Shown in pieces: positions 50,101 through 59,336 of a stretch of DNA of 64,000 nucleotides. Origin of the DNA: Glaciecola sp049650345 (GTDB taxonomy: Bacteria; Pseudomonadota; Gammaproteobacteria; Enterobacterales; Alteromonadaceae). The first letter of the stretch is position 1; each line of letters opens with the position of its first letter. A program made the translations under genes and the position numbers. The notes beneath the pieces were generated by a model. It searched no databases, was not told where the DNA came from, and saw nothing but the letters and a program-made list of their open reading frames with translations. The stretch lies in contig JBARZY010000084.1 in assembly GCA_049650345.1 (NCBI GenBank), positions 122,011 through 186,010 on the forward strand, written 5' to 3'.

Positions 50101-50632
50101 AAGTCAACAGTTGAGCTGTAGCATAAAAGTAGACTCAATTGAAAACAAAGGCTCTTGTTTCAGTATCGAATTTTTGGATGTTCCGGCACCAGAAACACCG
50201 AAAATAATCAAAAAACCCAGTCAAAGTATTTTTAATAAGCTAAAAATACTGTGTGTTGATGATCAGCAAGAAAATTTAGACGCAATGTACACATTGCTCA
50301 CAAAATGGGGGATTGAAGTAGGCTTGGCTAAAAACTACCAACTTGCTTTAAGTGAAGCTGACAAATTAAAACCCCACATTGTGTTAGTTGATTATCAACT
50401 TGGTAGAGGACCTGATGGCTTAGAAATTATTGAAATGCTGCGCCAACAATCAGACACTATTTTGCCCGCTTGCCTAGTTACTGCAAAACGTGGCGATGAT
50501 TTATTGAAGCTATGCAGCGACAACGGCGTTAACTACCTATCAAAACCCATCAAACCGGCAAAACTGCGTACGCTGATACAAAGCATGGCTAAGTTTATTC
50601 GAAATGTAGAAGTCGCTGATAAAAAGACATAA
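47192..50632 (+). CDS. crbS: CrbS-like hybrid sensor kinase with solute-symporter domain
   Basis: A 1146-residue membrane sensor. Residues about 1-510 form a 12-13-span SLC5-like sodium/solute symporter domain, followed by a STAC-like linker, a PAS-type domain (about 610-725), a coiled coil, a kinase domain with phospho-acceptor His791 (ASHDVLQPLNA), an ATPase domain (NLVSNAVKYT, DTGIGIP, GIGLGLGVV) and a receiver domain with Asp1067 (LVDYQLG). In Vibrio cholerae and Pseudomonas, CrbS with CrbR switches on acs. ATG at 47192 has TAGGA upstream; an in-frame start 54 nt earlier is rejected. Convergent with crbR. Confidence 0.95.
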   Translation: MSITWLALALAYLTVLFWIARWGDTNSPTARWITSHPMVYSLALGIYCTAWTFFGAVGQANYQQWMYLPILLGPILVYVVGYRFIYKLIHVSKKQHISTIADFISSRYGKRQIVALVVTIIALLATIPYIALQLKAIGATFQLITNQSDSQLIIVSATSFIAVFAMYFGTRNTDVTQYRRGLILAISFESIIKLFALVLVALVGYQYWSAAQSGSILAEYTTESALNDFITFDFWAQTLMAAAAVICLPRQFHVTVIDNLHLEHVRTARWFFPLYLIAIAITIPIIAAAGKALFQEQSIEADSFVMGIALFSDSMLLQIIVFLGGLSASTAMIIVATLTLSTMITNDVVLPKLMDRETYSSENRVRRIKHIRRGVIFIILVMAFGYQQQMANQASLASIGLLAFSLVVQLLPAILGGLYWERGHAHGVYAGLLAGLLVWLMFLFIPLFNGDGNGYSSHLMSQGAIYSLFANIVFYIGFSILSKPRLIDRIQAKVFVWPASFSDHYSEKAIFEVTVADLQTLIARFTGDQRCDQLFELYGKQHSIEVNSDARADEDLLSFCERALGGVVGSSSAKALIDSLVRGKKLDITDVVNFFDDTAQAMQFNMSALLTSLENIDQGISVIDKDLRLVAWNKRYTDLFSYPEALITVGAKVEPLIRHNVLRGECGPGEVEMLVQKRLEHLHNGTPHRFTRQRDDGHVIEMVGNPLPGGGFVTSFHDITGHVEIQQALKETNIDLAARVAKRTEEVHSINAELRLEIERRNELEKSLIRARQEAEAANESKTRFLALASHDVLQPLNAAKLYLTALQESDMSDEMRTMMVKLNDSVVSSETLISTILDISRLDQGELKPFIETVNLPEVVTPIINEMGMKAKEKGLDFRYKIQDCWISADKTYLYRIIQNLVSNAVKYTAIGKVLLTVRKNAGRVFIQVRDTGIGIPKLQQAAIFSDFYRVENSDEQGIGLGLGVVKRLSQQLSCSIKVDSIENKGSCFSIEFLDVPAPETPKIIKKPSQSIFNKLKILCVDDQQENLDAMYTLLTKWGIEVGLAKNYQLALSEADKLKPHIVLVDYQLGRGPDGLEIIEMLRQQSDTILPACLVTAKRGDDLLKLCSDNGVNYLSKPIKPAKLRTLIQSMAKFIRNVEVADKKT

Positions 50633-50633
50633 A

Positions 50634-50661
50634 AAAACAGCTTTTGTAAGCTGTTTTTAAG
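50634..50661. terminator. Bidirectional terminator between crbS and crbR
   Basis: AAAACAGCTT and AAGCTGTTTT (50634-50643 and 50648-50657) enclose a 4-nt loop. Flanking A and T runs suit both convergent genes. Confidence 0.85.
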
Positions 50662-50671
50662 TATTGAAATA

Positions 50672-51331
50672 TTAAATGCTTTCTTTAGCTGGCGGCTCTA
50701 ACTGCAGCTCTGAGGCAATCAATACTGCCTGTGTGCGGTTATTTATACCTAGCTTTCTAAATATTGCCGTAACGTGGGCTTTTACTGTGGCCTCAGCAAT
50801 ATCTAAATTATAGCCTATTTGCTTGTTCAACAAACCGTCACGCATGTAGCACAACACTTTGTACTGTGATGGGGTTAAGCTTGCCACGTTCTCAGCAAGC
50901 TGGCTAAAGTTGTCATCAACGTCTTGAATTTTCAAGCGTACCGACTCTGGTAACCATACATCGCCTTCTAACATACTGGTCAGGGCTTCATTGATCTCGC
51001 CTGCGCTAGCCGTTTTCGGAATGAAGCCCATTGCGCCTAATCCTACTATTTTAGATATAAGTGCAGCGTCTTCTGTGCCCGATACAACGGATATAGGCAA
51101 GTCTGGAAATTGTTTTTGTATATGCAAAAAACCAAATAAATCGCTGCTTCCTGGCATGTGAAGATCAAGCATCAACAAATCTACTTCAGTGTTTTGCAAA
51201 GCATCAACAGTGGAGTTCAAATCGCCGGTTTCAATAATGGTTATTTCGTCTGATTTTACAGAAATTGCGCCTTTTAATGCATCCCGATATAAAGGATGAT
51301 CATCTGCAATGAGAAGTGTGACCATGGTCAA
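50672..51331 (-). CDS. crbR: CrbR-like NarL/LuxR-family response regulator
   Basis: A 219-residue regulator. The receiver domain (1-120) has DDH at 10-12, phospho-acceptor Asp in LLMLDLHMPG and the PKTAS lysine; a LuxR-type HTH follows (about 145-210, LTPSQYKVLCYMRDGLLNKQIGYNL and VKAHVTAIFRKLG). It matches CrbR, the partner of CrbS, which activates acs. It lies between crbS and acs, on the acs strand, and is probably transcribed separately as the acs terminator lies upstream of its start. Confidence 0.93.
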   Translation of the reverse strand: MTMVTLLIADDHPLYRDALKGAISVKSDEITIIETGDLNSTVDALQNTEVDLLMLDLHMPGSSDLFGFLHIQKQFPDLPISVVSGTEDAALISKIVGLGAMGFIPKTASAGEINEALTSMLEGDVWLPESVRLKIQDVDDNFSQLAENVASLTPSQYKVLCYMRDGLLNKQIGYNLDIAEATVKAHVTAIFRKLGINNRTQAVLIASELQLEPPAKESI

Positions 51332-51569
51332 GTCCTGTTGTTTTATACTAATTATTGGACGGGTTGCTGTTCGTTAACATACATCAGCAATACAATATGT
51401 AAAGCGAACTGCTAGATAAGTGTACCAACATACATGTAGTGTAACACTGTAAAGACCAGCAATAACACTAAAATACGTAAAGTTTAACGCCCCAATCCAT
51501 AACGCTTTCAATCAATATCGTCAGGTCAGTGTATCAAGTTGTAACTAAACTTCAACAATTTGCTAACAT

Positions 51570-51600
51570 AAAAAAGGCAAGCTTAGTGCTTGCCTTTTTT
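51570..51600. terminator. Terminator after acs
   Basis: GGCAAGC and GCTTGCC enclose TTAGT and are flanked by A and T runs; on the minus strand it follows the acs stop directly. Confidence 0.88.
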
Positions 51601-51610
51601 GGTACCAAAA

Positions 51611-53554
51611 TTAACGGTTTAATCGCTCGTCAATTAATGAATCAACCACTGAAGGGTCGGCCAAGGTTGACGTATCACCTAACTGCTGATGCTCATTGGC
51701 TGCAATTTTGCGTAAAATACGACGCATTATTTTACCTGAACGCGTTTTTGGCAAGCCAGATGTCCACTGAATTAAGTCTGGTGTAGCAATTGGACTTAAT
51801 TCTTTACGTACCCACTTGCGAATTTCTGCAGTTAAGTTTTCGTCAGCTACCACACCTTCATTTGGCGTAATGTATACGTATATACCTTGGCCTTTGATAT
51901 CGTGTGGATAACCTACTACAGCTGCTTCTGCAATATTAGCATGAGCAACGAGTGCGCTTTCAATTTCAGCAGTACCTAAGCGGTGGCCAGATACGTTCAA
52001 TACGTCATCTACTCTACCTGTAATCCAGAAGTACCCATCTTCGTCACGGCGTGCACCATCACCAGTAAAGTACACATTTGGATAGGCACTAAAGTAGGTT
52101 TCAATGAAGCGTTTGTGATCGCCATATACAGTACGCGCTTGGCTAGGCCAGCTGTCTTTAATTACAAGGTTGCCTTCGGCTTCGCCCTCTAACTCGTTAC
52201 CATCGGCATCAAATAAGGCTGGCTGCACACCAAACATAGGACGTGTAGCAGAACCGGGTTTAAGCGCTGTTGCACAAGGTAGCGGCGCTATCATCATGCC
52301 GCCAGTCTCAGTTTGCCACCATGAATCAATAATTGGGCAACGACCTTGACCAATTACCTTGTGATACCATTCCCATGCTTCAGGGTTGATTGGCTCACCA
52401 ACTGACCCAAGCACGCGAAGGCTAGATAAATCACACCCTTCTACAGGTTTCTCACCATGCGCCATTAATGCTCTGATAGCTGTTGGCGCTGTGTAAAGGC
52501 TGTTTACCTTGTATTTTTCAACTACTTGAGCAATACGGCGTATATCAGGATAAGTGGGTACACCCTCAAAGAATACTTGGGTTGCACCATTTGCAAGTGG
52601 GCCGTAAGTCATATAACTGTGACCGGTAATCCAACCCACATCGGCCGTACACCAATAAATGTCATCGTCTTTATAATCAAAGGCGTAACGGAAAGTAATA
52701 GACGTATACAACAAGTAACCGCCTGTTGTATGCACTACACCTTTTGGTTGGCCAGTAGAACCTGAGGTATACAGTATAAATAATGGATCTTCGGCATTCA
52801 TTGGCTCTGGTTCACATTGCGCTGTGCAACCATCAATCAGTTCATGCCACCACACGTCAACATCAGCGTTCCATGTCACATCACCGCCAGTAAGCTTGTG
52901 AGTGAGCACTGCACTAATACTTGGGCATGCGCCATTAGCAATGGCTTCGTCAACGTTGGCTTTTAACGCTACACTGCGACCAGCGCGTCGACCTTCGTCT
53001 GCAGTAATAATGACTTTTGCAGCACTGTTGTTAATGCGGTCGGCTATCGCATTTGGAGAAAAGCCCCCAAATATGACCGAATGAACTGCGCCTATGCGTG
53101 CACAGGCCAGCATCGCGTATGCCGCGTGAGGTACCATGGGCATATAAATAGCAACACAATCCCCTTTTTGCACGCCTAGTTTTTTCAAACCATTGGCAAG
53201 CTTACATACTTCGTAGTGCAACTGTTGATAAGTCACATCTTCGCTATCACTGGGTGAATCACCTTCCCAATGAATAGCGACTTTTTTTGCATTTTCTTTT
53301 AAATGGCGGTCAATACAATTGTAACTGGCATTTAAGGTGCCGTCTTCGAACCATTTAATTGTGCAGTCGTCGGGTGAGAAGTTACTATTTTTAATAATCG
53401 TTGGCTTTGTGTACCAATCTAGCTCGTCAAGCTGTGACGCCCAAAATTCATCTGGGTTTGCTACTGACTCAGCATACATGGCATTGTACGCGTCGTTACT
53501 GAAATGTGTTCCCTGAGTTAAGGTCTCAGGCACTGGATATAGTTTGGCACTCAT
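51611..53554 (-). CDS. acs: Acetyl-CoA synthetase
   Basis: A 647-residue AMP-forming enzyme that turns acetate into acetyl-CoA through acetyl-AMP. The adenylation motif is YTSGSTGQPKG, with SVGEPINPEAW, WWQTETGG and YFTGDGARRDEDG in order. The C-terminal acetylation site TRSGKIMRR is intact; its lysine is the known control point of Acs by acetylation. Length and order are as usual. CrbS/CrbR genes are adjacent, which indicates regulation by that system. The upstream 334 bp hold inverted repeats that could be regulator sites. Confidence 0.98.
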   Translation of the reverse strand: MSAKLYPVPETLTQGTHFSNDAYNAMYAESVANPDEFWASQLDELDWYTKPTIIKNSNFSPDDCTIKWFEDGTLNASYNCIDRHLKENAKKVAIHWEGDSPSDSEDVTYQQLHYEVCKLANGLKKLGVQKGDCVAIYMPMVPHAAYAMLACARIGAVHSVIFGGFSPNAIADRINNSAAKVIITADEGRRAGRSVALKANVDEAIANGACPSISAVLTHKLTGGDVTWNADVDVWWHELIDGCTAQCEPEPMNAEDPLFILYTSGSTGQPKGVVHTTGGYLLYTSITFRYAFDYKDDDIYWCTADVGWITGHSYMTYGPLANGATQVFFEGVPTYPDIRRIAQVVEKYKVNSLYTAPTAIRALMAHGEKPVEGCDLSSLRVLGSVGEPINPEAWEWYHKVIGQGRCPIIDSWWQTETGGMMIAPLPCATALKPGSATRPMFGVQPALFDADGNELEGEAEGNLVIKDSWPSQARTVYGDHKRFIETYFSAYPNVYFTGDGARRDEDGYFWITGRVDDVLNVSGHRLGTAEIESALVAHANIAEAAVVGYPHDIKGQGIYVYITPNEGVVADENLTAEIRKWVRKELSPIATPDLIQWTSGLPKTRSGKIMRRILRKIAANEHQQLGDTSTLADPSVVDSLIDERLNR

Positions 53555-53719
53555 AAATTTGCCTCCGTTAAATACTTGTAATCACAGCGTTAACAATAGT
53601 CTTATATGAGCAAACAAAAATGCTACTTTGGTATTACCGTAAAAAAAGTACGGCTAAAGCAAGGCGAAAACCGCCTGCGTAGGTGAATAAATATAGATGT
53701 TGCCGTCATTTTTAACACG

Positions 53720-53736
53720 TTGGTCGTATAGACCAA
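53720..53736 (-). promoter_or_regulatory. Inverted repeat upstream of acs
   Basis: TTGGTC-N5-GACCAA forms perfect 6-bp arms about 170 bp upstream of the acs start. It is a candidate site for CrbR or another activator; unproven. Confidence 0.35.
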
Positions 53737-53789
53737 GCGCTAATTACGACAACAATTTTTTTCTGTAAATATAACGTCATATTAACAAA

Positions 53790-53872
53790 GTACATCAAAA
53801 ATCTATTTGATGTTATTGGTTGACAACCATCCCAACTAGGACGTTTGCCGCTCGCAAGAGCGGCTTTTTTTT
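53790..53872 (+). ncRNA. Candidate plus-strand small RNA between acs and the Na/Pi transporter gene
   Basis: A hairpin ACATCAAA-N6-TTTGATGT (53792-53813) is followed by a strong intrinsic terminator: GCCGCTC, GCAA loop, GAGCGGC (53847-53864) and eight T residues, oriented on the plus strand. Both flanking genes are on the minus strand and need no such terminator. An AT-rich stretch (TAAATATAAC) lies upstream and could hold a promoter. This is inference. Confidence 0.4.
53847..53872 (+). terminator. Plus-strand intrinsic terminator without an upstream gene
   Basis: A 7-bp GC-rich stem with a GCAA loop and a run of eight T residues. On the minus strand the hairpin has no U-tract, so it is directional. 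Confidence 0.85.
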
Positions 53873-53888
53873 ACCTTCGTTTGACCTC

Positions 53889-55049
53889 TTAAGACAGAAA
53901 CAATATAGCTGCCAGTGGCACTATAAAAAACACACCTATTATATATCCGAGGCCATATAGTTTTTGCTCGGCCACTTTGAGTGAAAGTTGATAAGACAGT
54001 TGCGGCGGCCATTCGCGCCAATATTTGATGCCATAAATAAACAACACCGCAAGTACATTGTAACTAAAGTGCACAAATGCGATTTGCAAGGCGAGATTTG
54101 CATTAGGACCAGTTATTGATAGGGCAGCGATAACTGCGGTGATAGTAGTACCTATATTCGCACCTAATGTAAACGGGTATATTGCCCGTGCTGTTACTAT
54201 ACCGTTGCCCACCAAGGGCACCATCAGTGATGTAGTGGTAGAACTTGATTGCACTAAGACCGTAACCACTGTTCCTGAGCTTATGCCAGAAACAGCGCCC
54301 CTGCCCAAACTATTTTGCAGCATAAGTCTCGCTCTTCCTACCATTAGGGACTTCATAATTTTACCCATCAGGGTAATAGACATAATAATCAATAGAAGCC
54401 CAATCGTAGCACGTAATGTCCCATTCCATATATCAGGCAAACCACTGGTCGCATTTGCAATACTATTTACAAAAGGGCCAATGATAAATTTTACGGGATT
54501 AACACCAGTAGAAACGTCGGCAGTTGCCCCTGTAGAAAATAAGCTTACCATAGCAGCGCTTATCGAATCTAAAATACCGAACATCATTTCTAGCGGTAAA
54601 AATATTACTACTGAAAAAATATTAAAGAAGTCATGAATAGTCGCGGCATTGAACGCTCGCTGAAACTCATTTTTATTGCCTACATGACCAAGGCTAACAA
54701 TAGTATTGGTAATACTGGTGCCAATATTTGCCCCCATCATCATGGGCACGGCAATACTAATAGGAAGCCCACCGGCAACCATCGCAACAATGATAGAAGA
54801 CACAGTGCTAGAAGACTGAATTAAAGCAGTACACACCATGCCTATAATCAAACCCAAAAAAGGGTTTGCAGCATATTCAAAAAGGGTTTGAGCATGGCTT
54901 TGGGTAGCGGTTTTAAAGCCCCCACCTATTAAGCTAACAGCAGCTAACATAGCAAACACTAATACAACTAAACAACACCAACGTAGCCATTTTGGCCAAG
55001 TATTCAAGGTGTTGTTTATGGCAATTGCTTCATTTGATTGGGGTGACAT
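53889..55049 (-). CDS. Na/Pi cotransporter family protein
   Basis: A 386-residue inner-membrane protein of the NptA type. Two inverted repeats each carry the family motif QSSSTVSSI and QSSSTTTSL, and eight to ten membrane spans are evident. It moves phosphate with sodium across the inner membrane. The protein has no C-terminal PhoU-like domain. ATG at 55049 overlaps no neighbour; a small gap separates it from the aldo-keto reductase gene upstream. Confidence 0.92.
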   Translation of the reverse strand: MSPQSNEAIAINNTLNTWPKWLRWCCLVVLVFAMLAAVSLIGGGFKTATQSHAQTLFEYAANPFLGLIIGMVCTALIQSSSTVSSIIVAMVAGGLPISIAVPMMMGANIGTSITNTIVSLGHVGNKNEFQRAFNAATIHDFFNIFSVVIFLPLEMMFGILDSISAAMVSLFSTGATADVSTGVNPVKFIIGPFVNSIANATSGLPDIWNGTLRATIGLLLIIMSITLMGKIMKSLMVGRARLMLQNSLGRGAVSGISSGTVVTVLVQSSSTTTSLMVPLVGNGIVTARAIYPFTLGANIGTTITAVIAALSITGPNANLALQIAFVHFSYNVLAVLFIYGIKYWREWPPQLSYQLSLKVAEQKLYGLGYIIGVFFIVPLAAILFLS

Positions 55050-55154
55050 TTATACTACCTAAAGTAAGCGTTCAAAACAAAAAAAAACTCAGAATATGTT
55101 GTACCTTGTGATTATGAACGTTTTATTAAAAGTGTAATAAATGTACTGTGATAA

Positions 55155-56207
55155 TTAGAAAGGCATTGGATGTTGTTTAAGCACCGTTGTAATGTCATGC
55201 ACACATACATCACTGAGGGTTATATCAAACGCATCAATATTTTCGCGTAGTTGTTCCATCGTAGTAGCCCCAATAATAGTTGAGGTAACCCCATCAACTT
55301 GATCAACCCATGCCAAAGCAAGTTGACTAGGCGTAATACCATGTTTTTTTGCTACCTCGCAATATGCGGCTACGGCACTGTGACTGTTAGGCGTGTCCCT
55401 AAACAAGCCATTGCGTTGTTGAAATGTCCATCTGCTGCCTTCAGGCATGGCACCGTTTAAGTACTTACCCGATAACATGCCTCCTGATAGCGGCGACCAC
55501 GGCAAATAAGCAATTTCTTCACATACGCAACTTTCAATCAAAAATGGCCAATCTTTTGTATGTAGTAAATTAAACTCATTTTGAATAGATACCGGTTTAG
55601 CAATACCCATTTCTTCACACAACGACAAGTAAGTATGAATGCCCCAAGGCGTATCGTCTGACAAGGCCCAATGCTTTATTTTACCCGCAGCTAGTGCGGT
55701 ATCGATGCCACTTAAAATATCACGCATATTGGCTTTTTCAGCGGCAATATCTAAGCTAGAAGGTTGTGTTCCATTTGGCCAATGCTTGCTAAAGTGGGGA
55801 GTGCTGCGATTAGGCCAATGCAACTGATATACGTCAATGTAGTCAGTTTGTAACCGCGCTAATGAGTCATTTAGAGCCAAGGCAATGTTTGCGCCTGTGA
55901 TAGGGCTATTATTGCGTACATACGGAAACCCTGGTCCGGCAATTTTGCTGGCTATAATAACATCAGCGCGCTTGTCTTGATTGCGCGAAAGCCAATTCCC
56001 AATAATTCTTTCGGTATCGCCATATGTTTCTCCATTTGGCGGTACAGGATACATTTCGGCAGTATCAATAAAGTTGACGCCGCGATGAAGCGCATAATTA
56101 ATTTGAGCATCAGCATCGGCTTGAGTATTTTGTATGCCCCATGTCATGCTACCTAAACAAACCCTAGACACTGACAAGCCTGAACTACCTAATTGTGAGT
56201 AACGCAT
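55155..56207 (-). CDS. Aldo-keto reductase (Tas-like)
   Basis: A 350-residue NADP-dependent reductase of the Tas/YajO type. The catalytic tetrad is present: Asp and Tyr in DTAEMYP, Lys in IASKIAG and His in YQLHWPNR, plus the cofactor segment in TSTIIGATTMEQL. The substrate is a carbonyl compound, unknown in detail. It begins 249 bp from a divergent c-di-GMP gene. Stand-alone. Confidence 0.93.
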   Translation of the reverse strand: MRYSQLGSSGLSVSRVCLGSMTWGIQNTQADADAQINYALHRGVNFIDTAEMYPVPPNGETYGDTERIIGNWLSRNQDKRADVIIASKIAGPGFPYVRNNSPITGANIALALNDSLARLQTDYIDVYQLHWPNRSTPHFSKHWPNGTQPSSLDIAAEKANMRDILSGIDTALAAGKIKHWALSDDTPWGIHTYLSLCEEMGIAKPVSIQNEFNLLHTKDWPFLIESCVCEEIAYLPWSPLSGGMLSGKYLNGAMPEGSRWTFQQRNGLFRDTPNSHSAVAAYCEVAKKHGITPSQLALAWVDQVDGVTSTIIGATTMEQLRENIDAFDITLSDVCVHDITTVLKQHPMPF

Positions 56208-56456
56208 AAAGATCCTTTTGTGATTTTTTCAATAAGCTGATTTGCAATACGCTGAAAAATAGAACTTGGAGCAACAATAATTGGAACATGCTTTGCTTTA
56301 ATATTACGGTTATTGCGCGATAACGCACATATGTCATTACCTTGTCACACCAGCACCATGTTAATTGCATGTTATGATGGGCAATATAGCAGGGTAATAG
56401 CGAATGTAAAAACACGAAATACTCATTTTCTCAACCGAGGTGTTTAAATCCATAGT

Positions 56457-59336
56457 ATGGCTAAGTACTTTTTTATAACATGTATGTTATTGCTAAATCA
56501 TTTTACCGTACAGGCATTGTCTAATGACGAAACGCGCCTGAACACCCACCACATTATACTTGATGCTGACTTTCGTACCGCCAGCACTGAACAAAAAATG
56601 TGGTATATGGAAGACACCACCAGAGCACTGACCGCAGTAGATATTGCCAGCCTTGAACCAAATTCATGGCAGCTTACTCGCAAAAAAAGTATTAACTTAG
56701 GCACAAGCGAAAGCGTATTCTGGTTTAAATTAACTCTGGAAAACATTCATAAAGAAAGTCAATCTGTGGTGCTGCTAAATACCTACGCGCCGACAAATTT
56801 TATTGATGCATATGTTGTTGAACACCTCAACCATATCCCGAATATACATAGTACGGGAGATCGTCGTCCTTCCAGTGCTCGGCCTATTCCCCATGCATCT
56901 TTTGCCATGCCGTTTCACGTTCCCGCTAATAGCGATAAAACTGTGCTCATCAAAGTAGAAACAAATGGGAACGTAGTTGTACCTATTTCAGTCTGGTCTA
57001 GTCGGTCATTTTCTCAATACCAAGCTACATACTTTCTAATATTTGGTACTCTTATTGGCATATTGTGTATCACCTGCGTTTACAATTTATTTGTGCACCT
57101 ACAAACCAAAGAGCGCATATTTTTAAGCTTCTCAGCATTTATCCTGTCAGTAATGTTTTTAGTAATTCATCAATCGGGCATTGGCATGTTATTAATATGG
57201 CCAAACTCACCTATATTTAACGAATTCGGTGCAGGGCTTAGTATCACCTTGGGCAGCATTGGGCATATCATATTTTTTATGCATTATCTTGAGGTCAATA
57301 AACGCGTAAAACAAGTGTGTACGCTGTTTGCATTGCTATCATTGGGCATCACACTTGCTTATCCGATACTGCCTTATAGCACTATTATTCACACCAATTT
57401 AATGCTTGGCTCGTTTGGTATTGTTTTATCGCTGTTGTACGCAATATGGTTAAGCAACAACGGTAACAACACGGCAAAATTGTTCGTATATGCATGGACA
57501 CCTTTCATTGTTGGCAGCGTGGTTTCCGCGTCGATTCGATTTGAATTAATCGACTACTCGTTATTAACAGAGTTTTCTGGGTTGTTTTTTGCTGTTGCTA
57601 CCATTGTTTGGCTTTCTATTTCAATATCTGAACGCTTAAACAGAGAAAAGCTCAGTCGCATAGACGCACAAAATGCTTCAATAAAAAGCTTGGAGCGGTA
57701 CGAAGATTTGTTTGAAAAAGCCGTTGAAGGTCTATTTACCTCCACCGCTTCGGGTAAGTTACTAAGCGCCAATAATGCCTTTGTTAACATGCTTGGATAC
57801 GACAACTATGAACAGTTGCACAAGCAATATGGCAACAACACGTTTGCACTATATAAACAAGCAACATCTCGTCAAACGTTAATTTCAAAAGCTAAGCAGC
57901 ATGGCAGCGTAGTAGATCAAGAGATAGAAATGTTGAAAGCCAATGGCGTATCGTTTTGGGTTTCATGTACCTTGCGTTTAATTGCTAACGACAATCCTGA
58001 AGACCCAATTGTTCAGGGGGCGATGATTGACGTTAGCGCGCGCAAGTTATCAGAAATGAAGCTTGAATACCTCGCAAACCATGATCCCTTAACCAATTTA
58101 CTTAATCGTCGCGCATTTGAAAACAAGTTAAGAGAAACGGTTGAAAGTGAAGACACAAAAACTATCCGAGGCTCCTTACTTTATTTGGATTTAGATCAGT
58201 TCAAAATAGTAAACGATACCTGCGGACACACTATTGGCGACAAACTACTGGTTAAAATTACCAAAATAATGCAAGAGGCCATGGAACATCAAGGCATTCT
58301 TGGGCGTTTAGGCGGTGATGAATTTGGCATACTGTTAAAACACTACACGCAAACTCAAGCAATCGATGTCGCTAATTGCGTGCTTAAGGCCGTAAGTGAT
58401 TTTAGATTTGAACACAATTCCAGAGTATTTAATTTAGGCGTTAGCATTGGTTTAGTCGAAATTACCCGCGACATATCAACGATTGAAGATGCCATGAGTT
58501 TTGCAGATACGGCTTGTTACAGTGCAAAAGACGCCGGCAGAAACAGAATTGAAGTCTACTCGTCTAGCAACGAGCACTTTAGTAAACGCCGGTTAGAAAT
58601 GGATATTGCAAACGCCGTAACCGATGCCCTAAGAAACAATCACTTCACTTTGTATAGACAAAAAATTGTACACAACAACGATGAATTCAGCACTTACGGC
58701 TATGAGGTACTTCTGCGCATGCAAGACCAAGGAGAAAAGAGCTACTCACCAGCCGAATTTATCCCTGCTGCCGAAAAATATGGCTTAATGCATAAAGTAG
58801 ACGAGTGGGTGATTGAGCATACGTTTGCTTGGCTCAACAATAACCCAAAAGAAAGGGATGCATCGCATTTATGGTCAATTAACCTCAGTGGACAGTCAAT
58901 TGGCCAAGACAGTTTACAAAATCATATTGTTAGTTGTTTTAAACGCTACAACATAGCCTGCAACAAAATTTGCTTCGAAATTACCGAAACTCATGCTATC
59001 AACAATATCGAACATACAGTAAATTTTATTACATACTTTCAGACACTCGGCTGCACATTTTCACTAGACGACTTTGGTAGTGGACTGTCATCTTACGGCT
59101 ATTTGAAAGCACTACCACTTGATAACATCAAGATTGATGGACGCTTTGTAAAAGGCATTACCGCCGACAAAGCTGACTATGCCATGGTGGAATCTATCCA
59201 CGCTGTTAGCCGCGCAATGGGCAAACTCACCATTGCCGAATACGTAGAAGACACCGACATTATCAAGCAACTTAAACACATCGGTATAGACTACCTACAA
59301 GGCTACGCCATACAAAAACCCAGCCCAATGCAATAA
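56457..59336 (+). CDS. 7TMR-DISM protein with PAS, GGDEF and EAL domains
   Basis: A 959-residue inner-membrane c-di-GMP protein. A signal segment (1-21) is followed by a 7TMR-DISMED2-type periplasmic domain (about 30-180), seven spans (about 190-395), a PAS domain (about 415-540), GGDEF (about 545-710, intact LGGDEFG) and EAL (about 725-955, with EVLLR for EALLR, plus EITETH, DDFGSGLSS and IKIDGRF). Both catalytic domains may be active. The stop codon lies inside a 23-bp-arm inverted repeat shared with the convergent LysR gene, so the C-terminal end may have been reshaped by it. Confidence 0.92.
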   Translation: MAKYFFITCMLLLNHFTVQALSNDETRLNTHHIILDADFRTASTEQKMWYMEDTTRALTAVDIASLEPNSWQLTRKKSINLGTSESVFWFKLTLENIHKESQSVVLLNTYAPTNFIDAYVVEHLNHIPNIHSTGDRRPSSARPIPHASFAMPFHVPANSDKTVLIKVETNGNVVVPISVWSSRSFSQYQATYFLIFGTLIGILCITCVYNLFVHLQTKERIFLSFSAFILSVMFLVIHQSGIGMLLIWPNSPIFNEFGAGLSITLGSIGHIIFFMHYLEVNKRVKQVCTLFALLSLGITLAYPILPYSTIIHTNLMLGSFGIVLSLLYAIWLSNNGNNTAKLFVYAWTPFIVGSVVSASIRFELIDYSLLTEFSGLFFAVATIVWLSISISERLNREKLSRIDAQNASIKSLERYEDLFEKAVEGLFTSTASGKLLSANNAFVNMLGYDNYEQLHKQYGNNTFALYKQATSRQTLISKAKQHGSVVDQEIEMLKANGVSFWVSCTLRLIANDNPEDPIVQGAMIDVSARKLSEMKLEYLANHDPLTNLLNRRAFENKLRETVESEDTKTIRGSLLYLDLDQFKIVNDTCGHTIGDKLLVKITKIMQEAMEHQGILGRLGGDEFGILLKHYTQTQAIDVANCVLKAVSDFRFEHNSRVFNLGVSIGLVEITRDISTIEDAMSFADTACYSAKDAGRNRIEVYSSSNEHFSKRRLEMDIANAVTDALRNNHFTLYRQKIVHNNDEFSTYGYEVLLRMQDQGEKSYSPAEFIPAAEKYGLMHKVDEWVIEHTFAWLNNNPKERDASHLWSINLSGQSIGQDSLQNHIVSCFKRYNIACNKICFEITETHAINNIEHTVNFITYFQTLGCTFSLDDFGSGLSSYGYLKALPLDNIKIDGRFVKGITADKADYAMVESIHAVSRAMGKLTIAEYVEDTDIIKQLKHIGIDYLQGYAIQKPSPMQ

